Source: Symsagittifera roscoffensis
Taxonomy: Eukaryota > Xenacoelomorpha > Acoela > Convolutidae
Assembly (NCBI RefSeq): GCF_963678635.1
Contig: NC_087068.1
Span: 3,720,001-3,784,000 of the forward strand
DNA: 64,000 nt
Direction of reading: 5' to 3'
The notes under the pieces were generated by a model. That model saw only the letters and a program-made list of their open reading frames with translations, was not told where the DNA came from and did not search any database. Positions 13,120-24,307 of the stretch are shown in pieces. Position 1 is the stretch's first letter. Each line of letters opens with the position of its first letter. Position numbers and translations under genes: made by a program.

Positions 13120-13900
13120 TTTTGTTTTTCAAGTCAATCAAAAAATTAACAAGGTTGCTCTAGTCAATTGCTCCAAATCTAGTTAAACTTTTGCTGAGAT
13201 TCCAACTTAATCAATATTCCCGGGTTGATCAAAACTTTCTAAGGATTCTTTTTACTTAAATTTTTTTCATACAATTCAATGTAATTCCACACATGAAAAG
13301 TTTTTTATAAAACTTCTCTGATAAATATATTTTGAAAACTGAATGACCAGCTTCTTTCCATAAAACCTTTCTTTTGAAACTCGGTCTATATTTTTGTTTT
13401 GTCCGAAAACACAATAATCATAACTTTCTCAAATATGAAAACACTCTGGCTTGGTGGCATATTCTCACGGATAAACAGCATGTCGAGATGCTCCATCTAA
13501 ATTAATGTAATTCATTTCACAAAGAACTATAACTAAAATTCATAAACTTTTTTGATAGCTAGAAAGCTGGGTTTTTCCATCGCTTCCTCGCATAACCAAC
13601 CATTTTTTTTTGTAGATTAACACCAACTTTGCAGAGTATCGACTGAGTTTAACGAAATTTTATATCAGGACGAAATGCAGAATACTTTTTAAAACTGAGG
13701 CTATCTGGACAAAACATAGAAATAAAGAACTTGATCCCTGGTGTTGAAACTATAGAATTTTTTTGGGTCTTGATTTATTAAAGAAGACTATGCCTGCAAC
13801 ACAATTATAACAAAAAACACGCAAATATTCTTCCGAAATTGTTTGTTTGAGCATAGAAGTGATTTTGCTACTTTCTCTCAATGAAAGACTTCTTACTGCG
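13120..13900. other. AT-rich intergenic DNA, nothing recognised
   Basis: No coding motif, no RNA gene and no clear repeat is seen between the ENKUR 3' end and the small TIR element at 13909. Confidence 0.5.
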
Positions 13901-13908
13901 GAAACTGT

Positions 13909-14094
13909 CATTACGAGCCAAACTGTGCACTGGATAGGCGCACAATTTTGTGTCTGTATGTTCCTGAATTCCAGAGACAAGTTTTTAAAGATATGTTAAA
14001 ATTATGTCGGGTTAAACAAAAGAAGAACAAAGGTAACGTCCTTGTTGCGGAATCCGTTTACAATTCACAAAATGTACAGTTCGCCCGCATCGAG
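13909..14094. mobile_element. MITE copy 1 (degenerate), same family as 52031-52232
   Basis: Starts CATTACGA-GCCAAACTGTGCA and shares long runs with the copy in the OSTC intron: actgtgcactggataggcg, ttttgtgtctgtatgttcct, agaagaacaaagg and cggaatccg. The right end is eroded (gtacagttcgcc instead of gcacagtttggcc). No coding capacity. Confidence 0.7.
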
Positions 14095-14099
14095 CGCCC

Positions 14100-15010
14100 A
14101 TGGATTCTAATCGATTATAATGGATTCCCGAGACAAAAATAATCCATTATAATTCATTAAAGATGTAAAATTCAGACCACAAAATTGATTATATTGCCAT
14201 TATAATCGATTATTTTTGAACAAAAATAATCCATTATAATCCGTTATATTCGATTATAATCCATTATTTTTGTCATTGAAATCGATTTTTTTTGCCAAGA
14301 TAATCCATTATAATCGATTATTTTTGAACTAAAAATCACCTATAATCCATTATAATCGATTATAATCCATTTAATTTTAACAACTAAATTCAATTCTTTT
14401 TGCAAAGTTTTGCAAATTTTGCATTTGCAAAATTTTGCCATGTATTTTACTAAATGCCATGTCTCAACGTCATCCCTGCGTTTTACCCCCCCCCCCCCCT
14501 CCAACTAAAGTGGTGGGGTAAACTGGGAGGATGGGTAAGCTGGAGGGGGGGGGGTGTAAGCTGGAGGGGGGTTTTTAGGCTTCATGAAATGTTGCATTTC
14601 ACTTTTCAATCTTTATAATTTGGTCTTATATACCCCGTTTACCCCTTCCCTATTCCCCCTGTTTTCCTCCCTGTTTACATCCCCCTCCCGTTTTCCTCCC
14701 TGTTTACACCCCCCCCCCGTTTACATCCCCCCGTTTACACCCCCCCCCCCCCTCGTTTACACCCCCCCCCCCCCTCGTTTACACCACCCCCCCCCTCCCC
14801 CCACCCACCTCCCTGTCAGTTTACTACAACCGCCATTCACCCGTTACCACAATTTACCACAACCGCCCGTTTACACCCCCTCAGCTTACCCCCCTTTAAC
14901 CCCCCCTTCACTCAAATTGACTATCTTAGCAAAGATAATCCATTATAATTGATTATTTTTGAAATAAAAGTCCATTATAAACCATGATAATCAACTATAA
15001 TAAATTTTAT
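14100..15010. repeat. AT-rich array flanking a C-rich minisatellite
   Basis: At 14100-14375 and again at 14930-15005 the motif aatccattataatcgattat recurs about ten times, in places as a self-complementary string. Between them, 14486-14515 is a C run, 14535-14575 is G-rich (gggtaaactggg and ggtgtaagctggagg types), and 14630-14910 is an array of C-runs separated by gtttaca or agcttac. The G-rich and C-rich parts are imperfect inverted copies. A proline-rich open frame across it is a by-product of low complexity. Confidence 0.85.
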
Positions 15011-17440
15011 TTAAACGTAAACTCAATTATTTTGAAATTTGCATAATAAATGCCATGACGTTCGTTAAATACTATGTCTCAAGCAACTCTACAAAAGATA
15101 ATTCCCCCGCCTGTTCAACCGTAAGGGGTGGGGGGGGGGGGGGGCAAATGGTGGTTGTGATAAACTGGGAGGTTGACAATTTTCTTATCCTTCACCAAAT
15201 GTGTACTCTCAAAGCGCCGCGTTATGATCTAAAATTAGCTTCTTCAAATTAAACTGAAATTGTAAAGTTTTATGAAGCTACAACTGATTAGTTGTTTTTG
15301 GTCCGGATTAAACCATAAACAAGTCTAAACCCAGTTCATCAAAACAAGGAAAAGAAGCGCGAGCTACGATAAACAAACACTCAATTATATCATTCTAAAA
15401 TGAGGCTTTCAAAATTTTGTGGAGTGGCTTGTGATTGAAACAACTGGTAAGGATGAGAAACAAGTCTAATATCTTGGGTAAAATTTGTGAAAGAAAAGAT
15501 AAAAGCCCAGAATTGCAAGATGAACCACTTAGAATTGTACAAGTGTAATATATATCTGTTGACCGATTGCACAGCTTCTCATCTGCTGCAATCAGGGGCA
15601 ATGCAGATCTTGCAATGGCAATTAAAACTCCTGTGCAATCAAGGCGTGGACAAAAACAAACGACATACTTTCATGTGTAATCGGGTTTGTAGATGAAAAG
15701 GTAAGAAATTCTATACAATTTATTCCGAAAAAAAGGAGTAAACTTGTGCAGATAATTGGTAGAAAACTGGCAGAAAACCTAAAAATCAGACTATCAACAA
15801 GAACATCAGTTTATAGATAAACCCAGTGGACGCAAACAAATTAATAATCAAAAATCTTGTTCCAGCGAACAATGAAGTGAAAGATGTACTTGATTTGCTT
15901 GGAGCTAACTTTCAAGTAACTTAATTCCAGCGATTTAGAAAATTCAGAGCCGATCGACCTAAAATCAAGAATAAAAAGTGTCTAAAATTTAAAAAAAACT
16001 GACAAAAAACTAATATCACTACTAGTTACTATAGCAAACGATGATGAGGCTAGGTTTAACCTAACAAAATTTCAGAGAAAGTCTTAATTCTACCAAACCC
16101 CACTAGGGATGTGGCAGTAAAAAAGAATTATAACCTAAGATTAATGAGAACTAACACATGGAGGAGTCACAAAGGACAGAGTGAAAATTTGAATTTGAAA
16201 AATTTTATGATACAGACCAAATGAGGTACATTAGAAAAATGCTGAATGAAATTGACTATGTTTCTTAAATTTTACTAAACTGAAGTTTCTACTAAACATT
16301 GAAGGAAGATCAAAATTTGCAATTGCTGTTCATCAGTTCTAAAAACAACGTCATTTATTAATGTGAAATCTGGCTAAATTTGATTAAATACACATTGGGA
16401 CCCTTTTTTAATTGGCTACAACATCTGCACGAGTAGAGGAGTCATCAATGGAGGCAAAAACTACATGATGATGGTCTTGTTGCAATTAAACAGACACTGA
16501 TTCCAGGCCAAGTTTAACAAACAGTAAAAAAAAGTTCAGCAAAAAAAGATTTTACTTGTGCCTTCTATAACCCACTTTTAAATAGTACATAGAGAACTTC
16601 TGTAAGCTCCTTATAGACAACCCATAAAGAATCGAGCTGTGATATACAGTGACAATAAAAATTGTTATAAGGCAAGGTGGAACAGTCTGACAAGTCCTAT
16701 TGACACTGAAGTTCATATAGTTGAGATGTTCGAATAACAGTTGCCTAGACCATTGATTGTTTTTCCAGCGTGCTTGTTTCATATCTTGGATCTAGTCTTC
16801 TCTCGGATTTTTTTCAGTCGGGTTGATTTGTCAATTTGGACATTTTTAACTCTGCCGAGTATCAAACTATGCATCTATCTATGCATTGTACAGTAATTCG
16901 AGCCAAATCAACCACGCAAATTTTAGAAGTTTATGTAACGCTGATTATCAAGCCATCAGAAATTTTCTTGAAAAAATCCATAAAAAGCCGTGTGCTACAT
17001 CAAAATAAACGGGTTGTCGAACGTAAAAAAACCGGTAAGAAATGTTTTCGAGTGTTACATTGCCAAACTAACAAAACATAGATATCATTTAGTAACAATA
17101 AGTCGATAGTTCTTATGTCAAAGTTGATGAAAAACTCGAAACATTGAGAAAATTGTTGGAAGCGAAAGAATCATTTTGTTGAAAATATGGTAAAATTGGT
17201 CCAAGGAGAACGAAACAATTGAATTGGTCATGAAAAAAGTTGGCAACATATAATACTGCAGTCAATTTTTGAACATTTGAAAAATCTCAACAAAAAAACT
17301 GCAGTAATACTGCAAAATAAACCAAATACTATCGAATAACCAAATTGATAACCAAATTGAAACGGACATTAACCAGTTTAGATATCTCGATGAAGTCTAT
17401 ACGAAACACTTTGAGCTCATCAAAAGTCAGGAAAGCAAGA
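15011..17440. other. AT-rich intergenic DNA, no gene recognised
   Basis: Contains one further G run (about 15126-15143). No motif-bearing reading frame, splice chain or RNA gene is visible on either strand. Confidence 0.5.
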
Positions 17441-17985
17441 GTCCCGAATGGAAAACCACAAAGACTTATCAGATGATGTCCAGAAACCCATGCCATCCTA
17501 TGCATTCGATGATGAAGCACATCAACCGACAACCAAAATTCCTGATAGGCAAAAATTAGCAGCAATATCTCCGATTTGTGAAAATTCAGAAGAAGCGATA
17601 GAAGAAAACTATTTAAAAATTGTTATATCTTTGGTGATTGGACTTTTGTAGAATATTTAACCTTTTCAAGCAATTGTCAAGAAAAAATCGGCATGTTTTT
17701 TATTGAGAAGTCAACATAACTATGCAAACGGACATGCGTAATTTTTCGAAATATATAATTCAAACAGAGGATAAAAAATTTGAGGAAATCAGAAATCAAC
17801 GTAATTTTTTTTAAAAATTTTTAATTTATTCAGTAACGTTACTCATTTTCACTCATTAGAAAATCTGTTACTTCGAAATGGCCTTTTCAAATACCAATTG
17901 ATTATATAAGAAACCGAACCAAAAAGTATTGCCATAAAATTAGGAATAGCAAGTGAGTTCCCTAACAATTGCTACAATTATTGTT

Positions 17986-18048
17986 ATCTGACGTCAGCCA
18001 ATCCTAACCCTGTTTAAAGTCCCTTTTGAAGACTGGCTGACGTCAGAT
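17986..18048. promoter_or_regulatory. Hairpin with two CRE-like TGACGTCA palindromes beside a CCAAT motif
   Basis: Arms atctgacgtcagcca (17986-18000) and tggctgacgtcagat (18034-18048) are exact reverse complements with a 33-nt loop. Each arm contains TGACGTCA, and the left is followed directly by CCAAT (gtcagccaat). Equivalent hairpins occur at 20753-20815, 24744-24806, 27223-27285 (left core changed to TGAGGTCA), 28682-28744 and 30306-30368 (right core TGACATCA). TGACGTCA is the consensus CREB/ATF site. Binding and promoter function here are inferred. Confidence 0.55.
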
Positions 18049-19662
18049 ATCCTAATTTTATGTTTTTTTCTTTACCGTCTCGACCTAGCCATTTGATTTT
18101 GGTCTGTTTAAGGGCTAAAAATCAAGTTACAGCTTTTGGGTCATCACCTGAGTAAAGTTTTCTTTTTTATTTTTTAAAAATCTTTCAACTTATATGCAAA
18201 TGCAACCACAAAGTTGGTTCTCGGATCCCCAGACCACGTGATCATAACCGAAACGTGACTACAAATTAATTTCAGTGACAGTTATGTATCGGATAGAATA
18301 GAGATGGATTGACTCTTTCCTCGCACTCAACTACTAATGCCTCAAAATAAATTGACCGCCAAACTAAACTCAACTTTCCCCAGCGTTGCAGCAATTGAAA
18401 AGATTACAAGATTCTACATGAAAGTCACTAGACACCATGCCTCTGACTCCAGTTTCTCGTGAAATAACAACATACTGTTTTTTTTCTATGCTCAGGAGAC
18501 TTCAGATCTCTTGTCACGGGACTGCGTCGCGTCCGGGGGCTGCTTCTTATTTTCAAAAAATATCTTCAATACAATCGACTTTTTTTCGTGTCGTATCTGG
18601 CTGTTTGTTTGTTTTTTACGGACGTTTTCTAAGTTTTTTGATTTTCTTGAACATTCTGATCCTCGTATCGTGTCATTTTAATCGTTTATGTCGTTTTCAG
18701 CGTAATTCAGAGTGTTCGATTGTGCCTCTCCAGGAAATGACACGAACAAAAGCTCTATAAAATTGAAATAGCAAGTGGAGTTCCTCAACGATCGCTATAA
18801 TGACTTTTTCTGTTTCACGCATTTATGAAAAATCTACTTGGTGTTCTCCTTTTTAGAACTCCTGTTTCCTTGACAATGGCTTAAAGATTTTAGCCTTTCA
18901 AAAATTTCTGGCGTGTCAACAAAAAATTTTTGGCCTGTACCCGAAAATCAAGCGAACTTCAAAACAATGGGGAAAAATCTGAAAGATGCAGCCTTCCCCC
19001 ACAGAAACTTCCATCGTACGATTAAAACGGCGTAAAAGCTTTATTGCTGAATTTTTTCTCAGAACTATGTCGCGCCAATTGTTAAAATGACACGCCAATT
19101 TTAATCTGTAATATGTTTCTTGAAGGTGTAACTAGGCACAACTAAAAATTAGGTTTTCGAAAATTTAGCAATCTAAATTACAAAAGAAACGTTCGGGCGC
19201 AGTCTCAAGGAAAAAAGTCCACCGCTTCTCTTGATCTTCAAAAACAGCGTACGCGATTTATATAGAAATCTTTTTTCCCGCACATCATGCATTACGTTTT
19301 TCCAAACATTGAATGTAAAATAAATAAAGTCTTCTTTTGAACTGAGATATAAGTTTGAATCAAAAAGCAAAACCGAAATTGCAGCTTAATAAAAACTACA
19401 TCTTTTTACACAGAAAAATTAAACAGATATTTTGTCTGCAGTGTTATAATTAAACGGGTGTCACTATCACTAGGAGGCATTTCATTTGAGAATTTTCTTG
19501 GGAAGATAAAGTCTGTTGGTAACAAATTTTTTTGATCTGGCAAATCCAGAGCAAAAAAAAACGATATTTTTAAGACTGAAAAGTTTGAGTTGTAGCCCAC
19601 CATCTGAAATTGGGTGATATAAAACTTCTTTCTTTATAACGAGTCTGTTGAAATTTTTAATG

Positions 19663-20290
19663 CTACATTTCATAAACCTTGGCATTTACTAATGGTTTCC
19701 AAATTAACTTTAATATGAGGAGCCATTTGAAAAAACTAGGTCGAAAATTGACTGACAGTGTTAATGACTTGGCCCTCAAAGATTTAGTTAGTGAAATTAA
19801 ACGTCGATGTTTTTGAACTTGATAACTCAACATTAATTCAATACTTTCGACTTTTGCAGAAGTATAAAACGAGCTACCAAGTATTTTTGTTTCATTGACT
19901 GTTTTATAGGGTGATAAATTAGGTAAAGAAAGCACTTCACTTGTACTTCTATCAATCATCATTTGAGTTTGTCTGCAAAAGTTTTCGGTTAAGCATAACA
20001 AGCTGTCAAAACAGCGGATTTTCATAAGGTAAGTTATGTCATCTGCATATGAAATTAGTTTGGAACACAATTTGGCTTGGTCATAATGAAGGTTTTTTAA
20101 AATTTTGCAAAGGTCTGTTTTATTTCTATTACAGATTACATGGGCAAAAATTTTTGCTTCAGGATTCATAAGAATAATCGGGCGAAGACCTTATTTTGGT
20201 ATAGCATTTTCAGATTTTGGGAGCAGTTTGACTATTGCTCAATAAAAATTGTTATGGAGTTTTCCGCCTTGAACAAAACGATTGAATATT
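19663..20290 (-). pseudogene. L1-type LINE reverse transcriptase remnant (copy 1)
   Basis: The minus strand reads AIVKLLPKSENA, then LRPIILMNPEAKIFAHVICNR, the L1-type block (xLIPK, RPISLxNxDxKIxAKxxxxR). It then jumps to LCSKLISYADDITYLMKIRC, the YADD catalytic block. The sequence between, which should contain motifs A and B, is missing, and there are stops before the methionine at 20169. The distal thumb-like part runs on to 19663. A non-functional L1-clade fragment. Confidence 0.8.
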
Positions 20291-20660
20291 TTAGCTAAAA
20301 ATAAAAATTCATCAATAAAAGTCTTGTATAGGCGAGCTTTTCAAACTCAATTTAATTATAGCCAAGTAAATTTCATCTTCCGTAAAGTGATTGTCGTCAT
20401 TAATCACATTTTTTGCTTATTGTTTGACTAAAAAAGTCAATGGTAATTGTTTGGATTCTGTTGTAAGACTATTTGAAAAAAAAATTATAAGCAAACTATC
20501 GAAATTGATTACGAGTATCCTCATTTGCGTAATAAACTTTCTGGTTCACTTGATTTTGCTTGATTGAGTTAAAAGTGTTTTTTGAGGTTCATTGACTACA
20601 AATTTTGGGCACACCGTCAAATATATATTTGAGAATTTTCTGATTTTTTTTTTCGAAAGT

Positions 20661-23427
20661 CCAATTGATTATATAAGAAACCGAACCAAAAAGTATTGCC
20701 ATAAAATTAGGAATAGCAAGTGAGTTCCCTAACAATTGCTACAATTATTGTTATCTGACGTCAGCCAATCCTAACCCTGTTTAAAGTCCCTTTTGAAGAC
20801 TGGCTGACGTCAGATATCCTAATTTTATGTTTTTTTCTTTACCGTCTCGACCTAGCCATTTGATTTGGTCTGTTTAAGGGCTAAAAATCAAGTTACAGCT
20901 TTTGGGTCATCACCTGAGTAAAGTTTTCTTTTTTATTTTTTAAAAATCTTTCAACTTATATGCAAATGCAACCACAAAGTAGGTTCTCGGATCCCCAGAC
21001 CACGTGATCATAACCGAAACGTGACTACAAATTAATTTCAGTGACAGTTATGTATCGGATAGAATAGAGATGGATTGACTCTTTCCTCGCACTCAACTAC
21101 TAATGCCTCAAAATAAATTGACCGCCAAACTAAACTCAACTTTCCCCAGCGTTGCAGCAATTGAAAAGATTACAAGATTCTACATGAAAGTCACTAGACA
21201 CCATGCCTCTGACTCCAGTTTCTCGTGAAATAACAACATACTGTTTTTTTTCTATGCTCAGGAGACTTCAGATCTCTTGTCACGGGACTGCGTCGCGTCC
21301 GGGGGCTGCTTCTTATTTTCAAAAAATATCTTCAATACAATCGACTTTTTTTCGTGTCGTATCTGGCTGTTTGTTTGTTTTTTACGGACGTTTTCTAAGT
21401 TTTTTGATTTTCTTGAACATTCTGATCCTCGTATCGTGTCATTTTAATCGTTTATGTCGTTTTCAGCGTAATTCAGAGTGTTCGATTGTGCCTCTCCAGG
21501 AAATGACACGAACAAAAGCTCTATAAAATTGAAATAGCAAGTGGAGTTCCTCAACGATCGCTACAATGACTTTTTCTGTTTCACGCATTTATGAAAAATC
21601 TACTTGGTGTTATCCTTTTTAGAACTCCTGTTTCCTTGACAATGGCTTAAAGATTTTAGCCTTTCAAAAATTTCTGGCGTGTCAAGAAAAAATTTTTGGC
21701 CTGTACCCGAAAATCAAGCGAACTTCAAAACAATGGGGAAAAATCTGAAAGATGCAGCCTTCCCCCACAGAAACTTCCATCGTACGATTAAAACGGCGTA
21801 AAAGCTTTATTGCTGAATTTTTTCTCAGAATTATGTCGCGCCAATTGTTAAAATGACACGCCAATTTTAATCTGTAATATGTTTCTTGAAGGTGTAACTA
21901 GGCACAACTAAAAATTAGGTTTTCGAAAATTTAGCAATCTAAATTACAAAAGAAACGTTCGGGCGCAGTCTCAAGGAAAAAAGTCCACCGCTTCTCTTGA
22001 TCTTCAAAAACAGCGTACGCGATTTATATAGAAATCTTTTTTCCCGCACATCATGCATTACGTTTTTCCAAACATTGAATGTAAAATAAATAAAGTCTTC
22101 TTTTGAACTGAGATATAAGTTTGAATCAAAAAGCAAAACCGAAATTGCAGCTTAATAAAAACTACATCTTTTTACACAGAAAAATTAAACAGATATTTTG
22201 TCTGCAGTGTTATAATTAAACGGGTGTCACTATCACTAGGAGGCATTTCATTTGAGAATTTTCTTGGGAAGATAAAGTCTGTTGGTAACAAATTTTTTTG
22301 ATCTGGCAAATCCAGAGCAAAAAAAAACGATATTTTTAAGACTGAAAAGTTTGAGTTGTAGCCCACCATCTGAAATTGGGTGATATAAAACTTCTTTCTT
22401 TATAACGAGTCTGTTGAAATTTTTAATGCTACATTTCATAAACCTTGGCATTTACTAATGGTTTCCAAATTAACTTTAATATGAGGAGCCATTTGAAAAA
22501 ACTAGGTCGAAAATTGACTGACAGTGTTAATGACTTGGCCCTCAAAGATTTAGTTAGTGAAATTAAACGTCGATGTTTTTGAACTTGATAACTCAACATT
22601 AATTCAATACTTTCGACTTTTGCAGAAGTATAAAACGAGCTACCAAGTATTTTTGTTTCATTGACTGTTTTATAGGGTGATAAATTAGGTAAAGAAAGCA
22701 CTTCACTTGTACTTCTATCAATCATCATTTGAGTTTGTCTGCAAAAGTTTTCGGTTAAGCATAACAAGCTGTCAAAACAGCGGATTTTCATAAGGTAAGT
22801 TATGTCATCTGCATATGAAATTAGTTTGGAACACAATTTGGCTTGGTCATAATGAAGGTTTTTTAAAATTTTGCAAAGGTCTGTTTTATTTCTATTACAG
22901 ATTACATGGGCAAAAATTTTTGCTTCAGGATTCATAAGAATAATCGGGCGAAGACCTTATTTTGGTATAGCATTTTCAGATTTTGGGAGCAGTTTGACTA
23001 TTGCTCAATAAAAATTGTTATGGAGTTTTCCGCCTTGAACAAAACGATTGAATATTTTAGCTAAAAATAAAAATTCATCAATAAAAGTCTTGTATAGGCG
23101 AGCTTTTCAAACTCAATTTAATTATAGCCAAGTAAATTTCATCTTCCGTAAAGTGATTGTCGTCATTAATCACATTTTTTGCTTATTGTTCGACTAAAAA
23201 AGTCAATGGTAATTGTTTGGATTCTGTTGTAAGACTATTTGAAAAAAAAATTATAAGCAAACTATCGAAATTGATTACGAGTATCCTCATTTGCGTAATA
23301 AACATTCTGGTTCACTTGATTTTGCTTGATTGAGTTAAAAGTGTTTTTTGAGGTTCATTGACTACAAATTTTGGGCACACCGTCAAATATATATTTGAGA
23401 ATTTTCTGATTTTTTTTTCGAAAGTCC
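20661..23427. repeat. Tandem duplication, unit 2
   Basis: Near-identical copy of 17894-20660; all features are displaced by 2766-2767 bp. Unlike unit 1, it continues through the palindrome centre into the right arm of the 23.2-23.7 kb inverted repeat, so unit 2 is probably the parent. Confidence 0.9.
22429..23056 (-). pseudogene. L1-type LINE reverse transcriptase remnant (copy 2)
   Basis: Identical in its 168-aa open part to the copy at 19663-20290, carried along in the 2766-bp duplication. Same internal deletion between LMN-EAKI and YADD. Confidence 0.8.
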
Positions 23428-23695
23428 AAAAAAAACAGAAATTTCTCAAATATATATTTGACGGTGTGCCCAAAACTGGTAGTCAATGAACCTCAAAGAA
23501 CAATCAATGAACCTCAATGAACCTCAAAGAACACAATTAACTCAACCAAGCAAAGTCAAGTGAATCAGAAACTTTCATACGAAATGAGGATACTCGTAGT
23601 CAATTTCGATAGTTTTTTTTACAGATCTTCTCAAATAGTTTTACACCAGACTCCGAACAGTTAATAATGACTTTTTTAAGCGATTATTAAACAAA
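23180..23695. repeat. Long palindrome, arms about 240 bp, centre near 23424
   Basis: The left arm (about 23180-23421) and right arm (about 23428-23695) are inverted copies: for example ggttcattgactac and ggcacaccgtcaaatatata on the left answer tatatatttgacggtgtgcc and gtagtcaatgaacc on the right. The spacer is only a few nucleotides. Arms differ by scattered substitutions and one short internal duplication (tcaatgaacctcaa) on the right. Confidence 0.9.
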
Positions 23696-23709
23696 AAAAC
23701 TATTGGTAA

Positions 23710-23990
23710 AACGTGTCCATCAGAATGAACTCAATAATTTGAAGTATCAAATATTTTTATCAGAGACTGCATTGAGAGCGGAATAAGTCCAAATCTGAGA
23801 TAGGTTGAAAATTATCATTTGGTGCTGGAGCAACCTCAGAAGGTCTGAAATTCAGACTTTTTGAAGTTGTTGCTGCACCAAATGATTTTTTTCAACCTAT
23901 CTCAGATTTGGACATTTTCCACTCTCAATGCAGTCTCTGAGAAAATATTTTAATACTTCAAATTATTGAGTTCATTCTGATCGACACGTT
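23710..23990. repeat. Second inverted repeat, arms about 130 bp
   Basis: acgtgtccatcagaatgaac at 23711 is mirrored by ttcattctgatcgacacgt ending at about 23989. Inside, agagactgcattgagag, gtccaaatctgagatagg and tcatttggtgctg have matching reverse complements. It lies immediately beside the first palindrome, between the L1-type EN and RT remnants. Confidence 0.88.
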
Positions 23991-24060
23991 CTTTTTCTCT
24001 TGAATAGACTTCAGAAGGTCATTAAAATTATGCTTAAATTTTTTGTAACTACTTGGTGAT

Positions 24061-24290
24061 TTATTTTAAAATAATTTTAGGTTCTGTACGAATTGAAATG
24101 GAGTTGTTTGTATTAAATTCGTCATTTAAGTTCCAGTAAGTAGGGCCGCGCTGATACATGTTTGATGGCTTAACAAAAACGTGCAAGAGCAAATGATCAG
24201 AGATTGATATTTGAGTGCTTTGCATAGTGTCATACACTATTTCGAAATTCATAAAAACATAATCTAAGACTTCAAAAATTTATGTTGTTT
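24061..24290 (-). pseudogene. L1-type endonuclease C-terminal remnant
   Basis: The minus strand reads VLDYVFMNFEIVYDTMQSTQ, ISISDHLLLHVFVKPS and RGPTYWNLNDEF. The first resembles the rLDYIxxS block, SDHxxL is the conserved catalytic end of AP-type endonucleases, and the last matches the GxxxWKLN block that follows in L1-clade ORF2. It lies upstream, in minus-strand sense, of the RT remnant at 22.4-23.1 kb, the right order for one element interrupted by palindromes. Confidence 0.75.
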
Positions 24291-24307
24291 TTCATAATAT
24301 GTATAAT

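Larger units (their letters stand above)
17894..20660. repeat. Tandem duplication, unit 1 (2767 bp)
   Basis: Starts at ccaattgattatataagaaa and ends at the palindrome centre ttttcgaaagt. Unit 2 follows with no spacer. By eye the units differ by only a handful of substitutions and 1-nt indels, so the duplication is recent or an assembly artefact. Confidence 0.9.

Noticed and set aside
14584..14952. Proline-rich 122-aa open frame
   Set aside because: It is a translation of the C-rich minisatellite; no coding bias or motif.
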